A stretch of 64,000 bases of DNA from Streptomyces fagopyri (GTDB lineage: Bacteria; Actinomycetota; Actinomycetes; Streptomycetales; Streptomycetaceae). A model generated the notes under the pieces. It ran no database searches. It was not told where the DNA came from and saw only the letters and a list, made by a program, of their open reading frames with translations. The stretch is taken from assembly GCF_009498275.1 (NCBI RefSeq), contig NZ_CP045643.1:6262001-6326000 (forward strand), in the 5' to 3' direction. This document shows positions 44,413 through 53,355 of the stretch, piece by piece. How positions within the stretch are numbered: the first letter of the stretch is position 1; every line of letters starts with the position of its first letter. Made by a program: the position numbers and the translations under genes.

Positions 44413-45630
44413 ATGGATCCCTCCCACTTCCTCGCCGGGATCTACATCTCCTTCTGGATACCGATCGCGGTCCTCGCCGCCGCCCTCGCCATCAAGCTGC
44501 CCAGCATCGTCACACTCTGGAAGGACCCGCTCCTTCGAGCCGTCGGCGGCCTCCTCGTCCTCGCCTGCGCCGTTTTCGTCTGCGCCGCGCCGCCGACGAT
44601 CACCTGGACCAACCGCGTCACCGGCGTACCGAACATCTCGGCGCCCCTGCTCTACAGCCTCGTCACCGCCTTCGGCGGATCCTGCCTGCTGATGATCACC
44701 ACCTGGCGGGGCGGCGCCACCGACCGTTCCGGGGCCACCCGCCGCGCCACCCGCTGGATCGTCGGCGCCTACGCCGGCGTGATCGTCGCGCTGTGGGTCC
44801 TGTTCGCGCTCGCCGACGCGCCCGTCGAGCGGATCCGGGACCTCGACACGTACTACGCCCGCACGCCCTTCATGCGCGAGCTGATCGTGCTCTATCTGCT
44901 CGCGCACACCGGGGCCTGCCTGATCACGTCCAAGCTGATCTGGAACTGGATCCGTACCGACGGACTCGACGTGTGGCTGCGCGGCGGGCTGAAGTTCCTG
45001 GGTGTCGGCTACACGGTGAACCTGGTCTACGACGCCACGAAGGCCGTCGCCGTCGGCGCCCGCTGGAGTGGCCACGACCTGGACTGGCTCAGCACCGCAC
45101 TGGCCCCGCCGGTGGCCTCCCTCTCCGCCGTCCTGATCGCGGTCGGCTTCATCCTGCCGCACGCGGGCCAGTACCTGCACCGGCGTGCGCGCACCCGGCT
45201 CGGCCTCTGGCGGCTGCGGCCCCTGTACCGGCTGGTGCGGACGGTCGTGGGTGGGCGCGCCCCGGTCAGGCTCCGGGCCACCCCGGAACTGCGCCTGATG
45301 CGCCGGGAGACGTTCATCCGGGACGCGCTGCTCCATCTCGCCCGGTTCCTCGACGAGGACCGGCGGCGCACGGCGTACGAGGCGGCGGTCGCCCTGGGGT
45401 TCGAGGCCGGCCGGGCGCGGGCGCTCGCCCACGCGGTGACGGTGCAGGACGCCGTCAGGACCGGGAGGCGAACGCGCCGGGACGACGTCACCGCTCTGCT
45501 CGTGGACCCGGACACCGGGAACCTGCTGGCGGAGATCGAGGCCGTGTCCCGGGCCCTGCGCCGCCCCGGGGACATCCGGGCGGTGCGCGCCGTCGCGGCC
45601 GTCCCGGCCGAGCGCGTCCCGGCCCGATGA
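44413..45630 (+). CDS. MAB_1171c-type membrane protein
   Basis: 405 residues. About seven membrane segments fill residues 5-265; the last 130 residues are a cytoplasmic domain with ELRLMRRETFIRDALLHLARFL, the mark of this actinobacterial family. The function is unknown; transporter is only a label. It is in an operon with the ImmA-like gene (6-bp gap), and together they look like a membrane-signal module. Confidence 0.78.
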   Translation: MDPSHFLAGIYISFWIPIAVLAAALAIKLPSIVTLWKDPLLRAVGGLLVLACAVFVCAAPPTITWTNRVTGVPNISAPLLYSLVTAFGGSCLLMITTWRGGATDRSGATRRATRWIVGAYAGVIVALWVLFALADAPVERIRDLDTYYARTPFMRELIVLYLLAHTGACLITSKLIWNWIRTDGLDVWLRGGLKFLGVGYTVNLVYDATKAVAVGARWSGHDLDWLSTALAPPVASLSAVLIAVGFILPHAGQYLHRRARTRLGLWRLRPLYRLVRTVVGGRAPVRLRATPELRLMRRETFIRDALLHLARFLDEDRRRTAYEAAVALGFEAGRARALAHAVTVQDAVRTGRRTRRDDVTALLVDPDTGNLLAEIEAVSRALRRPGDIRAVRAVAAVPAERVPAR

Positions 45631-45713
45631 GCCCCGGGCCCCCGCGGGAACCCGGGCCGCACAGGCGGTTGTAGCCTCCCCGGAGACCAGACGTTACGAG
45701 GATGGAGTCCGCC

Positions 45714-46613
45714 GTGGCCCGCACAGCCGCCCGCCCCCGCATCGCGCTCGCCACCTATCGGCCGGAGGAGGGCACGGCGAGCGCGGACCGGGACCTGCCC
45801 GTGCTGAAGGGGGCCCTGGACGACGCCGGGGCGCGGGCCGAGATCGTGTACTGGGACGATCCGGCGGCCGACTGGGCGGACTTCGACCTCGTCGTCATCC
45901 GTTCGACCTGGGACTACAGCTGGCGGGTCGCGGAGTTCGTGGCGTGGGCCGAGCGGGTCGCGAAGCTCACCCGGCTGGCCAATCCGGCGGCGGTCGTGCG
46001 GTGGAACACCGACAAGCGCTACCTCGGCGAACTGGCCGCGTCCGGGGTACCGACCGTGCCGACCCGCTACCTCGCGCCCGGCGACCCCGCAGACCTTCCC
46101 GACGGCCACGAGTACGTCGTGAAGCCCACGTCGGGCGCGGGCGCGCGGCTCGCCGCCCGCTACCGGCCCGAGGAGCGGGAGACCGCGCTGCGACACCTCG
46201 CCCGTATGCACGAGAAGGGGCTGACCGCGATGGTCCAGCCCTATCTGCGCGGTGTCGACACCGCCGGCGAGCGGGCGCTGCAGTTCTTCGGCGGTCGCTT
46301 CCTGCACGCCGCCCGCAAGGGCGCCGTCCTCGCGCCCGGCACGGCGTACGACGCGGACAAGGTCCCGCACCCCCGGCTGGAGGTCTGGCAGCCGGCGCCG
46401 GCCGAACTCGCCGTCGCCGAGCGCGCGCTGGCCGCCGTACCGGACGGCCCGGACGGCGATGCCCTGCTCTACGCCCGGGTCGACGTGGTCGACGGCGACG
46501 ACGGACAGCCGTGCGTCATGGAACTGGAACTGGTGGAACCCAACCTCTTCCTCCGGCTGCACCCGGAGTCGGTGCCCGTCGTCGCGGAGGCGATCATCCG
46601 GGCCGCCCGCTGA
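45714..46613 (+). CDS. ATP-grasp domain protein (RimK-like)
   Basis: About 299 residues. N-terminal pre-ATP-grasp part with VVIRSTWDYSWR, then NTDKRYLGELAASGVPTVPT and VVKPTSGAGARLAARY, the ATP-grasp small domain, and metal-ligand residues in ARVDVVDGDDGQPCVMELELVEPNLFL. ATP-grasp enzymes ligate a carboxylate to an amine or thiol; substrates are unknown. I prefer GTG 45714 with GGAG 6 nt upstream; ATG 45702 has only a badly placed site. It converges with the next gene, overlapping by 20 bp at the 3' ends. Confidence 0.85.
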   Translation: MARTAARPRIALATYRPEEGTASADRDLPVLKGALDDAGARAEIVYWDDPAADWADFDLVVIRSTWDYSWRVAEFVAWAERVAKLTRLANPAAVVRWNTDKRYLGELAASGVPTVPTRYLAPGDPADLPDGHEYVVKPTSGAGARLAARYRPEERETALRHLARMHEKGLTAMVQPYLRGVDTAGERALQFFGGRFLHAARKGAVLAPGTAYDADKVPHPRLEVWQPAPAELAVAERALAAVPDGPDGDALLYARVDVVDGDDGQPCVMELELVEPNLFLRLHPESVPVVAEAIIRAAR

Positions 46614-47199
46614 CGGCCACCCGCTGCAACAGCCCCCAGGTGAACTCGGCCGCGCACTCCCGCCGTACCCCGGACGCGTCCGGGGCCGTGAGGGCGAGCC
46701 CCCAGCGGGTGGGGGCGGTGCCCTCCAGCGGCCGGGCGGGTGCGAAGGCGCGGGCGGCCTCGTCGACCGTGCAGGACCAGGGGGTCAGGTCGTCGAGGGT
46801 CCTGAGCACCGGAGCGGCGGCACCCGGTGCGCGGACCAGCCATTCGTTCCAGACCACCCCGTTCGCCAGGGCGAGAACCTCGAAGCGCAGATCCGGCCAG
46901 AGGGGGACGGGCCACAGCAGGGCCTCGCAGGCGAGGTCGCCGATCCGGCGCGGGGTGACCGACTCCGGGGTGCCGAGGACCGAGCGGTAACGGTGGGCGG
47001 CGGAACGGGAGCGCGGGGCGTGCAGCATGGCCTGCCAGCGCCGATTGGCCTCGCGCATGTCCGCGAGGGAGACACCCAGTTCACGGCGCGCGTCGTCGAC
47101 GAGGTCCGGGTTGTGGTCGGCCATGCGGCGCAGCAGGACCAGTTGGAAGTCGAGCGGGGTGAAGGGGCCGGCGGGTCGCTTGGCGGGCATGGGGTCCAT
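46594..47199 (-). CDS. Conserved protein of unknown function
   Basis: About 201 residues, soluble and rich in Trp, Arg and Pro (LWPVPLWPDLRFEVLALANGVVWNEWLVR). I recognise no domain. The start could be ATG 47199 or ATG 47190; neither has a clear ribosome site. It is divergent from the IclR gene and converges on, and overlaps, the ATP-grasp gene. Codon use is normal for the window. Confidence 0.6.
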   Translation of the reverse strand: MDPMPAKRPAGPFTPLDFQLVLLRRMADHNPDLVDDARRELGVSLADMREANRRWQAMLHAPRSRSAAHRYRSVLGTPESVTPRRIGDLACEALLWPVPLWPDLRFEVLALANGVVWNEWLVRAPGAAAPVLRTLDDLTPWSCTVDEAARAFAPARPLEGTAPTRWGLALTAPDASGVRRECAAEFTWGLLQRVAVSGRPG

Positions 47200-47344
47200 G
47201 GTCGCGCATCGGGGCGCACCCGCGTACGGTCCGTGCGCCTCGCCGTCCCCACCGGTCGAAACCAGCCCCCGGCACCTCGCTGCCGCCCACCCATTGCCCC
47301 TCCAAGACCACCATGAGTAGCCTGTGTTCGTCATGCCGATCATC

Positions 47345-47361
47345 TGTTGAAATTTCGAACA
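47345..47361. promoter_or_regulatory. Candidate IclR operator
   Basis: TGTTGAAATTTCGAACA: a palindromic core GAAATTTC flanked by TGTT and AACA, 18 bp before the IclR start and next to the ribosome site AGGGAGGGG. It is the only AT-rich palindrome nearby and fits autoregulation. Confidence 0.6.
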
Positions 47362-47378
47362 TAGGGAGGGGGCCGGTT

Positions 47379-48155
47379 GTGGGACGCCTCGTACCTGCCG
47401 TGACCCGAGCTCTCGACATTCTCGAGCTCTTCCTCGACGGGGACGGCACGCTCTCCGCCCCCGACATCGTGCGCAGGCTGCAACTGCCGCGTACGACGGT
47501 GCACGAGCTGGTCACCACGCTCGCCGCCCGTTCGTACATCGTGCAGATGCCGGGCCAGCCCGGACGGTACCGCCTCGGTGTGCGGCCGTACCAGCTCGGC
47601 AGCCGCTACGCCGAGCAGCTGGACCTCGCGGCGGAGGGCCAGCAGGTGGCCCGCTCCGTCGCCGAGACCTGCGACGAGACGGTCCATGTGGCGATCCTGG
47701 AGGGCACGGACGTCATCTACATCGCGAAGGTCGACTCCACGCACGCCGTGCGCATGGTGTCGGCGGCGGGCCGCAGGCTCCCCGCCCACTGCACCTCCGT
47801 GGGCAAGATGCTGCTCGCCTCGCTGCCCGGTCCGGAGCTGGCCTCCCGCATCCCCGACGACGCGGACCTGTCCGCGATGACACCGAACAGCATCACCGAA
47901 CCGGGCGCGCTGCGCGAGGCCCTGGCGGAGATCCGCCGCCGCGGAGTCGCCGTCGAGAGCCGGGAGTCGAACCCGGACGTCAGCTGTGTCGCCGCCCCGG
48001 TGCGCGACCGCACGGGACGGGTCGTCGCCGCGCTCTCCATCTCCGTACCGATGATCCGCTGGAGCGACGAGCGCCGTGCCGAGCTGGAACAGCTCGCCGC
48101 GAAGGGCGCGGCCGAGCTCTCCGAGCGGCTCGGACACCGGAGCGTGGCGGGATGA
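47379..48155 (+). CDS. IclR family transcriptional regulator
   Basis: 258 residues from GTG 47379. Winged helix N-terminus (SAPDIVRRLQLPRTTVHELVTTLAA) and a GAF-like effector domain ending with DVSCVAAPVRDRTGRVVAALSIS, the typical IclR end. Sugar acids or aromatic acids are usual effectors. The stop overlaps the start of the SMP-30 gene (ATGA), which is therefore its probable target as well as its operon partner. Confidence 0.92.
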   Translation: MGRLVPAVTRALDILELFLDGDGTLSAPDIVRRLQLPRTTVHELVTTLAARSYIVQMPGQPGRYRLGVRPYQLGSRYAEQLDLAAEGQQVARSVAETCDETVHVAILEGTDVIYIAKVDSTHAVRMVSAAGRRLPAHCTSVGKMLLASLPGPELASRIPDDADLSAMTPNSITEPGALREALAEIRRRGVAVESRESNPDVSCVAAPVRDRTGRVVAALSISVPMIRWSDERRAELEQLAAKGAAELSERLGHRSVAG

Positions 48156-49036
48156 CCGCCTTCGACGTCGCGATACGCGCCGACGCGGCCCTCGGTGAGG
48201 GCCCGACCTGGGACGCCCGCGGACAGCGGCTGATCTGGGTCGACATCCTCGGCTCCCGGGTCCACACCTACGAGCCGCTCTCCGGGCGCCGTACGGTCAT
48301 GGTCACCGAGCAGCATGTGGGTGCCGCCAAGCCCCGCGCGGGCGGCGGCCTCGTGGTCAACCTCCGTGACGGCGTGGGGCTGTACGGTCCGTCCGGCTCA
48401 TCCGGCTCATCCGGCTCGCCGGGTTCGCCCGAGGGGTTCCGCTGGCTGCACCGCGAGCTCGTCCCGGGCCGCCGGGGCAACGACGCCGCGGTCGCCCCCG
48501 ACGGCGCGCTCTGGGCCGGCAGCATGCGCTACGACGAGGCCCGGGGCGGCGGCGCGCTGTCCCGGATCGCCGCCGACGGCACCGTGCACACCCTCCTCGA
48601 CGACGTCACCGTCAGCAACGGCACGGGATGGAGCCCTGACGGCAGGCTGATGTACTACATCGACACACCGACCCGGCGGATCGACGTCTTCGACATCGGC
48701 GAGGACCAACTGCCGCGCGAAAGGCGGGCGTTGGTGACCACCGGAGCCGACGAGGGCTACCCCGACGGGCTCACCGTGGACGCCGAGGGCTGTGTCTGGG
48801 TGGCGTTCTGGGACGGTGGCGCGGTCCGCCGCTACACCCCCGACGGCGTTCTCGACCGGGTGATCGACCTCCCGGTGCGCCGCCCCACCGCCTGCGCGTT
48901 CGGCGGCGCGGACCTGACCGACCTGTACATCACCACCGCGCGTACGGGTCTGGCCGCTCCGCACCCGCTCTCCGGCTCGGTGCTCGTCGTCCCGGGCGCC
49001 GGCAAGGGTCTGGCACAGCCCGCGTTCGCCGGCTGA
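48152..49036 (+). CDS. SMP-30/gluconolactonase family lactonase
   Basis: 294 residues, six-bladed propeller. Metal-ligand regions: GEGPTWDARGQRLIWVDI at the start, GRRGNDAAVAPDGALWAGSM, VTVSNGTGWSPDG and GYPDGLTVDAEGCVWVAFWDGG. It should open a sugar lactone. Residues near 80-90 read GPSGSSGSSGSPGSP, encoded by four 9-nt repeats at 48392-48427, in a surface loop between blades. It is coupled to the IclR gene. Confidence 0.9.
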   Translation: MTAFDVAIRADAALGEGPTWDARGQRLIWVDILGSRVHTYEPLSGRRTVMVTEQHVGAAKPRAGGGLVVNLRDGVGLYGPSGSSGSSGSPGSPEGFRWLHRELVPGRRGNDAAVAPDGALWAGSMRYDEARGGGALSRIAADGTVHTLLDDVTVSNGTGWSPDGRLMYYIDTPTRRIDVFDIGEDQLPRERRALVTTGADEGYPDGLTVDAEGCVWVAFWDGGAVRRYTPDGVLDRVIDLPVRRPTACAFGGADLTDLYITTARTGLAAPHPLSGSVLVVPGAGKGLAQPAFAG

Positions 49037-49065
49037 CGGGTTCCCCGAAGGCCGGGGACCCCGAT

Positions 49066-49096
49066 GTCCCCGGCCGGTCGCCGACCGGCCGGGGAC
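49066..49096. terminator. Bidirectional terminator
   Basis: A 15-nt arm (49066-49080) and its exact inverse (49082-49096) sit between the convergent SMP-30 and beta-galactosidase genes. This is one of the strongest stems in the window, but without a U tract. Confidence 0.75.
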
Positions 49097-49115
49097 GAGC
49101 GGGCCCCGCGGGCGG

Positions 49116-52100
49116 TCACCGGCCGGGAGAGTCCACCGGCGTCACCGGTACTCCTCCGGCCGCGCTGCCCAACAGCGTCAGCCGCACCGTGCCCGGACCC
49201 GCGGGTGTGGTCCCGTCCGCGAGCACGGCGAGGGCCAGAGTGTTGGCACCACGTGTGTTCAACACCCCGTTCGGCAGCACGAACGTGTGCTGGGGACCCA
49301 CGTCGTTGATGTACTGGCCGAGGTTCCAGCCGTTCAGGAAGATCTGGACACGGTAGGCGCGGGACGGGTCGTCGGCGAGGGTGAGCCCGATCGAGGCGTC
49401 CACGGCGGGGTCCACCGCGAGCCGGAACCCGGTGCGGTACCAGCAGACCCCCTGCCCCCGCCGCGCCCGCGGGAACTCCACGGACTGCCAGCCGCCTTCC
49501 GCGAATCCGGGCAGATGCCAGCCCTGCCGCTCCCCGTACAGGCCGCCGTGGTTCAGCGGCCCGCGCACCGGGTCCGCCGCCGCGGCACCCTGGATCCGCC
49601 AGCGCAGTGCGGGCGCGGCGCCGCCGAAGGTCACGGCCGTCAGCCCGCGGGCCGCCTTGTGGGTGTCGCGGGCCGCGCCGTCCTCGTCGTGCTGCATCCG
49701 GCGCACGAGGACGGACAGCACGTGCGGTCCCTTCGCCCGGCGGACCTCCGGCGTGATCGGGAAGGTGGCCGTGGCGGCCCAGGTCCCCTGCCGCACCGTC
49801 TTCTTGTCCGGCACCGGCATCCGGTGCGTGCCCAGCGGCTTGCCGTCGAGCCACGCCATCAGCAGCCCCTGAGTGCCCGTGACGTACGACAGGTTCACCG
49901 ACTCCGCGCCGCTCATGTCCGCGAAATGACCCCGGTACCAGACGTCCCCGTAGTGGAAGCCGTAGTCGTCGGCGAAGAGCACGGGCTGCCCGGCCGGCAC
50001 GGGGGTGACACTGTGCGAGGACCTCCGGTCCGCGGTCCGCCAGGCCGAGTCGTCGAAACCGGCGGTGGACTCCGGGTTCTCGGCGCGATGGCGCCACTTC
50101 GCCAGCGCCGGGAGCTTCACGGCCGGTACACCGGGCAGCCGGCGCTCGGCCAGCAGACTGCCGGACGCGGTGGCGCGGGTGCGCGGCGTGCCCTTGTTCC
50201 AGACCACGCCGTTCACCCCGCGCGGCCCCCACACCTCCAGGTCCGCGGCCGTCACCGTGTCCCCGGTGAGATGGACGGTCGTGCCGCGCAGGTCCGCGGT
50301 GCGCACCAGGGCCGGGCCGCGCACCAGGACCGGGCCCGACGGGGTGTCGTGACGCCACAGCCGCGCGGAGGCCGCGTCGTCGGCGAGGAGCAGCAGCAGC
50401 GGCGTCGTACTGCCGCCTCCTTCCACCAGCACGCGGGTCAGGCCGCCGAGTTCGGCGTCGATGCGCAGCAGGCCGTGCGCGTGCGTATGGCGGGCGCTGC
50501 CTTCCAGCACGGTGACCTTCGGCGCGCTCGCGCACTCCAGGACCGTCCAGGTCGGTTCGCCCGCGCGCCCCGTGAACACCGCGATGTCCTGGCGTCCGGC
50601 GGCCAGCCGCATCATGGGCTGCGCGGTGGAGTACCGCAGTGTCCGCCGCCCGAGGGAGAGTCCGGTGGCGAGCAGCCGGGCGTCGAGACCGGGAAGGGCC
50701 ACGCGGACGCTCTCCCCGGCGAGGGTGACGCCGGCCACGACGTCGGCCGGCCGGTCGTTGCGCAGCACGTGGAAGTGCGCCCTGGTGTCCGGATTGACGA
50801 GGTGGTACGCCGTGATCCCGGCGTCGGCCCGCGATCCGCCGCTGCCGTCGCCGACCGCGACGTCCGGCGCCCGGTCCAGCTTGGCGAGGTCGGGCACGGA
50901 GTGCAGGAGCTGCCCGATCTGGTGCATCGGGACGAGCTTCGGGGTCGGCCTGCGGGCCTCGTCGAGGGCCGCGCCGTAGTCGTACGACGTGTAGACGACC
51001 GGTGCCGGCAGCCAGCCCCACGACGTGCCGCCGAAGGTCATGTAGACGTTGTGGACCTTGATGCCGTTGGCGAGGTTGGTGAGGTAGAAGCGCCGCTCGT
51101 ACGCCGCGTCCCGGGTCCGGGCCGACCCCGCGTATCCCTCGCCGTCGAACTCCACCCCGCCCCACGGGTCGAACCAGCCACCGCCGAACTCGGCCAGGAA
51201 TCCCGGGGTCCCGGGGCTCGCGGTCGCGCCGCCCTTCGTCCCGCCGACGCCGAAGTAGCCCCAGTCCGGCGGCGCTTCGGACGGGGACGGGTAGCCGTCG
51301 AAGCCGTACAGGTAACGGCCCCTCTCCCCATGGGTGTCGAAGGTCCCGGGTGCCCAGTGGCCGTTCCTTCCCTTGTCGTTGTGGAACAGCGGTACGTCGA
51401 TGCCGTCGGCGCGGACCTTGGCGTAGAGGTGGGCCATGTAGTCGCGGCCGAGCGGGCTGGTGACGTTGTTCGCGTACTCGTTCTCCAGCTGGTAGAGGAC
51501 GATCGTGCCGCCGCCGTCGGTGTGGAGGTGCCGGGCCGCGACCCGGTTCACGGCCGTGAGCCACTCGTCGACGTAGGCCAGATAGGCCGGGTCGGAGGTC
51601 CGGGCGGTGCCCGGGGTGACCGTCAGCCAGCCCGGGAAGCCGCCCGCGTCGACCTCGGCGTTGATGTACGGGCCCGGCCGCAGGATCACGTACAGGCCCG
51701 TCTCGGCCGCCGTGCGCAGGAACAGACCGAGGTCGCGGACGCCTGTGAAGTCGTAGTGCCCGGGGGCGGGGGAGTGGAAGTTCCAGGAGACGTAGACGCT
51801 GATCGTGTTGTAGCCGTGGGCGCGCAGCTTCTGCAGCACGTCGCGCCAGAGGGAGGGGCTCGGCAGCCGGAAGGGGTGGACCTCGCCGGACCACAGGACC
51901 ACCCGCCTGCCGTCGATCAGCATGGAGTAGCTGTCGAACCCGATGGTGTGCCGCCGTCCGTCCGCGCCGGGCGGTCCGGGCGCGGGTCCCGTGGGCACGG
52001 TGCCGACCGCGTACGCGCCGCCGTCCCCGCTGCCGCCCAGCGTGAGGCCCAGCGCGGCGGTGCCGGCGAGTGCGCTGAAGGTACGTCTGCTCAACACCAT
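49116..52100 (-). CDS. Secreted GH35 beta-galactosidase
   Basis: 994 residues from ATG 52100, with GGGAGG upstream. A twin-arginine signal (VLSRRTFSALAGTAALGL) begins the protein. The GH35 barrel has SGEVHPFRLPSPSLWRDVLQ, the acid/base Glu in YQLENEYAN and the nucleophile in FLAEFGGGWFDPWGG; C-terminal beta domains contain the galactose-binding-like modules (DVWYRGHFA, CWYRTGFRL). It releases beta-galactosyl residues outside the cell. Folded export by TAT is expected. Confidence 0.93.
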   Translation of the reverse strand: MVLSRRTFSALAGTAALGLTLGGSGDGGAYAVGTVPTGPAPGPPGADGRRHTIGFDSYSMLIDGRRVVLWSGEVHPFRLPSPSLWRDVLQKLRAHGYNTISVYVSWNFHSPAPGHYDFTGVRDLGLFLRTAAETGLYVILRPGPYINAEVDAGGFPGWLTVTPGTARTSDPAYLAYVDEWLTAVNRVAARHLHTDGGGTIVLYQLENEYANNVTSPLGRDYMAHLYAKVRADGIDVPLFHNDKGRNGHWAPGTFDTHGERGRYLYGFDGYPSPSEAPPDWGYFGVGGTKGGATASPGTPGFLAEFGGGWFDPWGGVEFDGEGYAGSARTRDAAYERRFYLTNLANGIKVHNVYMTFGGTSWGWLPAPVVYTSYDYGAALDEARRPTPKLVPMHQIGQLLHSVPDLAKLDRAPDVAVGDGSGGSRADAGITAYHLVNPDTRAHFHVLRNDRPADVVAGVTLAGESVRVALPGLDARLLATGLSLGRRTLRYSTAQPMMRLAAGRQDIAVFTGRAGEPTWTVLECASAPKVTVLEGSARHTHAHGLLRIDAELGGLTRVLVEGGGSTTPLLLLLADDAASARLWRHDTPSGPVLVRGPALVRTADLRGTTVHLTGDTVTAADLEVWGPRGVNGVVWNKGTPRTRATASGSLLAERRLPGVPAVKLPALAKWRHRAENPESTAGFDDSAWRTADRRSSHSVTPVPAGQPVLFADDYGFHYGDVWYRGHFADMSGAESVNLSYVTGTQGLLMAWLDGKPLGTHRMPVPDKKTVRQGTWAATATFPITPEVRRAKGPHVLSVLVRRMQHDEDGAARDTHKAARGLTAVTFGGAAPALRWRIQGAAAADPVRGPLNHGGLYGERQGWHLPGFAEGGWQSVEFPRARRGQGVCWYRTGFRLAVDPAVDASIGLTLADDPSRAYRVQIFLNGWNLGQYINDVGPQHTFVLPNGVLNTRGANTLALAVLADGTTPAGPGTVRLTLLGSAAGGVPVTPVDSPGR

Positions 52101-52204
52101 GCGGGGCCTCCCAGGGGCAGCGGCGCGACTGTGATCATTGTCCACAGCGATACGGCCGACCCCGGTCATATCAGGGTCCCGGCGCGGCCACGGCGTCCGG
52201 GACC

Positions 52205-52393
52205 TCAGGCGCGGGTGACGGCGTACGTGAGGAAGTCGGACCAGGTGACGGGGGAGAGGGTGAGGCGGGGACCCTGGGGATCCTTGGAGTCACGGACGTG
52301 GACGGTGCGCGGCGAGGTGGCGACCTCGACGCAGTCGCCGTCGCCGCCGCTGCTGTAGCTCGACTTGAACCACGCCGGTCCGCTGGTGCTCAT
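52205..52393 (-). CDS. DUF397 protein
   Basis: 62 residues: WFKSSYSSGGDGDCVEVA, then VHVRDSKDPQGPRLTLSP and W..F, the full DUF397 pattern. These small proteins are found beside WhiJ-like XRE regulators in Streptomyces and are thought to modulate them. It overlaps the XRE stop (ATGA). Confidence 0.93.
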   Translation of the reverse strand: MSTSGPAWFKSSYSSGGDGDCVEVATSPRTVHVRDSKDPQGPRLTLSPVTWSDFLTYAVTRA

Positions 52394-53229
52394 AACTCTC
52401 CTCGCATCCGCTCCAACAGGCTCAGCGAGTCCGTGATGGTGAGAGCCTGTGAACGCATCCTGGCATAGCGCCGTTGGAGGACGCTGATCTCCCTCAGATC
52501 GGGGATGAGCAAGCCGCCTCGCTGTCCTTCGCAGTAGGCGAACCATGTGTTCTCCGGCGTCTCCAAGAGCTGCATGGGACCATCCAGCCCCGCATGCGTC
52601 TCCCGTACCTGCGGCATGACCTGGATCTCGACGTTCCGTAGCCCGGCGATCTCCAGGACGTGATCGATGAGCCCCCGTGCGACCTCCACCCCGCCCGTGC
52701 GCCGCAGGAGCACGCCCTCCTCCAGGATGAAACCGAACGCCGTGTTCGGCCGCGCCCGCAGCAGTCGTTGCCGTTCCGCCCGCGCCACCCACTGTGCCTC
52801 GATCTGCGCGTCGTCCAACGGGGGCAGTTGGTTCGTGAACAGCGTGCGCGCGTACGCCTCGGTCTGCAACAACCCCGGAATCAGGCGGCATTCGTACGTG
52901 TAGAGGGTGATCGCGGTCGCCTCCAGCCGCGCCCACTGCCGGAACCACGCCGCGAGCCCCGGCTGCCGTGCCAGATGCCCCGCAGCCTTCCGTAACGCTC
53001 CCGTGTTCCCCAGTACCTCCTCCGCCCGCTCCACGAACGTCGGGTCCGGCATACGGCGCCCCAACTCCACCGACGCCACGGTGTGTCTGGAGAACCGCAC
53101 GCGTTCGCCGAACTCCTCGCGGCTCAGCCCCGCGTGCTCCCGCAGGGCCTGTACGACCGCACCGAACGTCCGCAGACTGTCGGACGAATCAGGCTCGCCA
53201 CCCGTCCCCACCGCACCCTCGACCGCCAT
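52390..53229 (-). CDS. WhiJ-like XRE regulator (HTH plus DUF5753)
   Basis: 279 residues from ATG 53229 (GGGAGGTGA upstream). An XRE helix-turn-helix (about 20-75, LSREEFGERVRFSRHTVASVELGRR) and the C-terminal DUF5753 domain (RLIPGLLQTEAYAR, VMPQVRETHAGLDGPM). Together with DUF397 and the divergent RsbW-like protein it forms a cluster of the WhiJ/AbaA type, linked in streptomycetes to development and antibiotic control. Confidence 0.93.
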   Translation of the reverse strand: MAVEGAVGTGGEPDSSDSLRTFGAVVQALREHAGLSREEFGERVRFSRHTVASVELGRRMPDPTFVERAEEVLGNTGALRKAAGHLARQPGLAAWFRQWARLEATAITLYTYECRLIPGLLQTEAYARTLFTNQLPPLDDAQIEAQWVARAERQRLLRARPNTAFGFILEEGVLLRRTGGVEVARGLIDHVLEIAGLRNVEIQVMPQVRETHAGLDGPMQLLETPENTWFAYCEGQRGGLLIPDLREISVLQRRYARMRSQALTITDSLSLLERMRGEL

Positions 53230-53355
53230 GGTCACCTCCCGCGACCATGGTCACGCCCGGTGACCGGTACTGTCCACCCCGTCACCGCGTACGCTCCCGC
53301 GGCGTACGCGGCGCGGACCTGGTGAAGCAGGCCTGAGGACCGTCAGATTGGGGGC

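Noticed and set aside
48832..52358. Two frames of about 1020 codons overlapping the beta-galactosidase
   Set aside because: Only the minus-strand frame ending at 49116 has GH35 motifs, a TAT signal and a ribosome site; the others are shadows.
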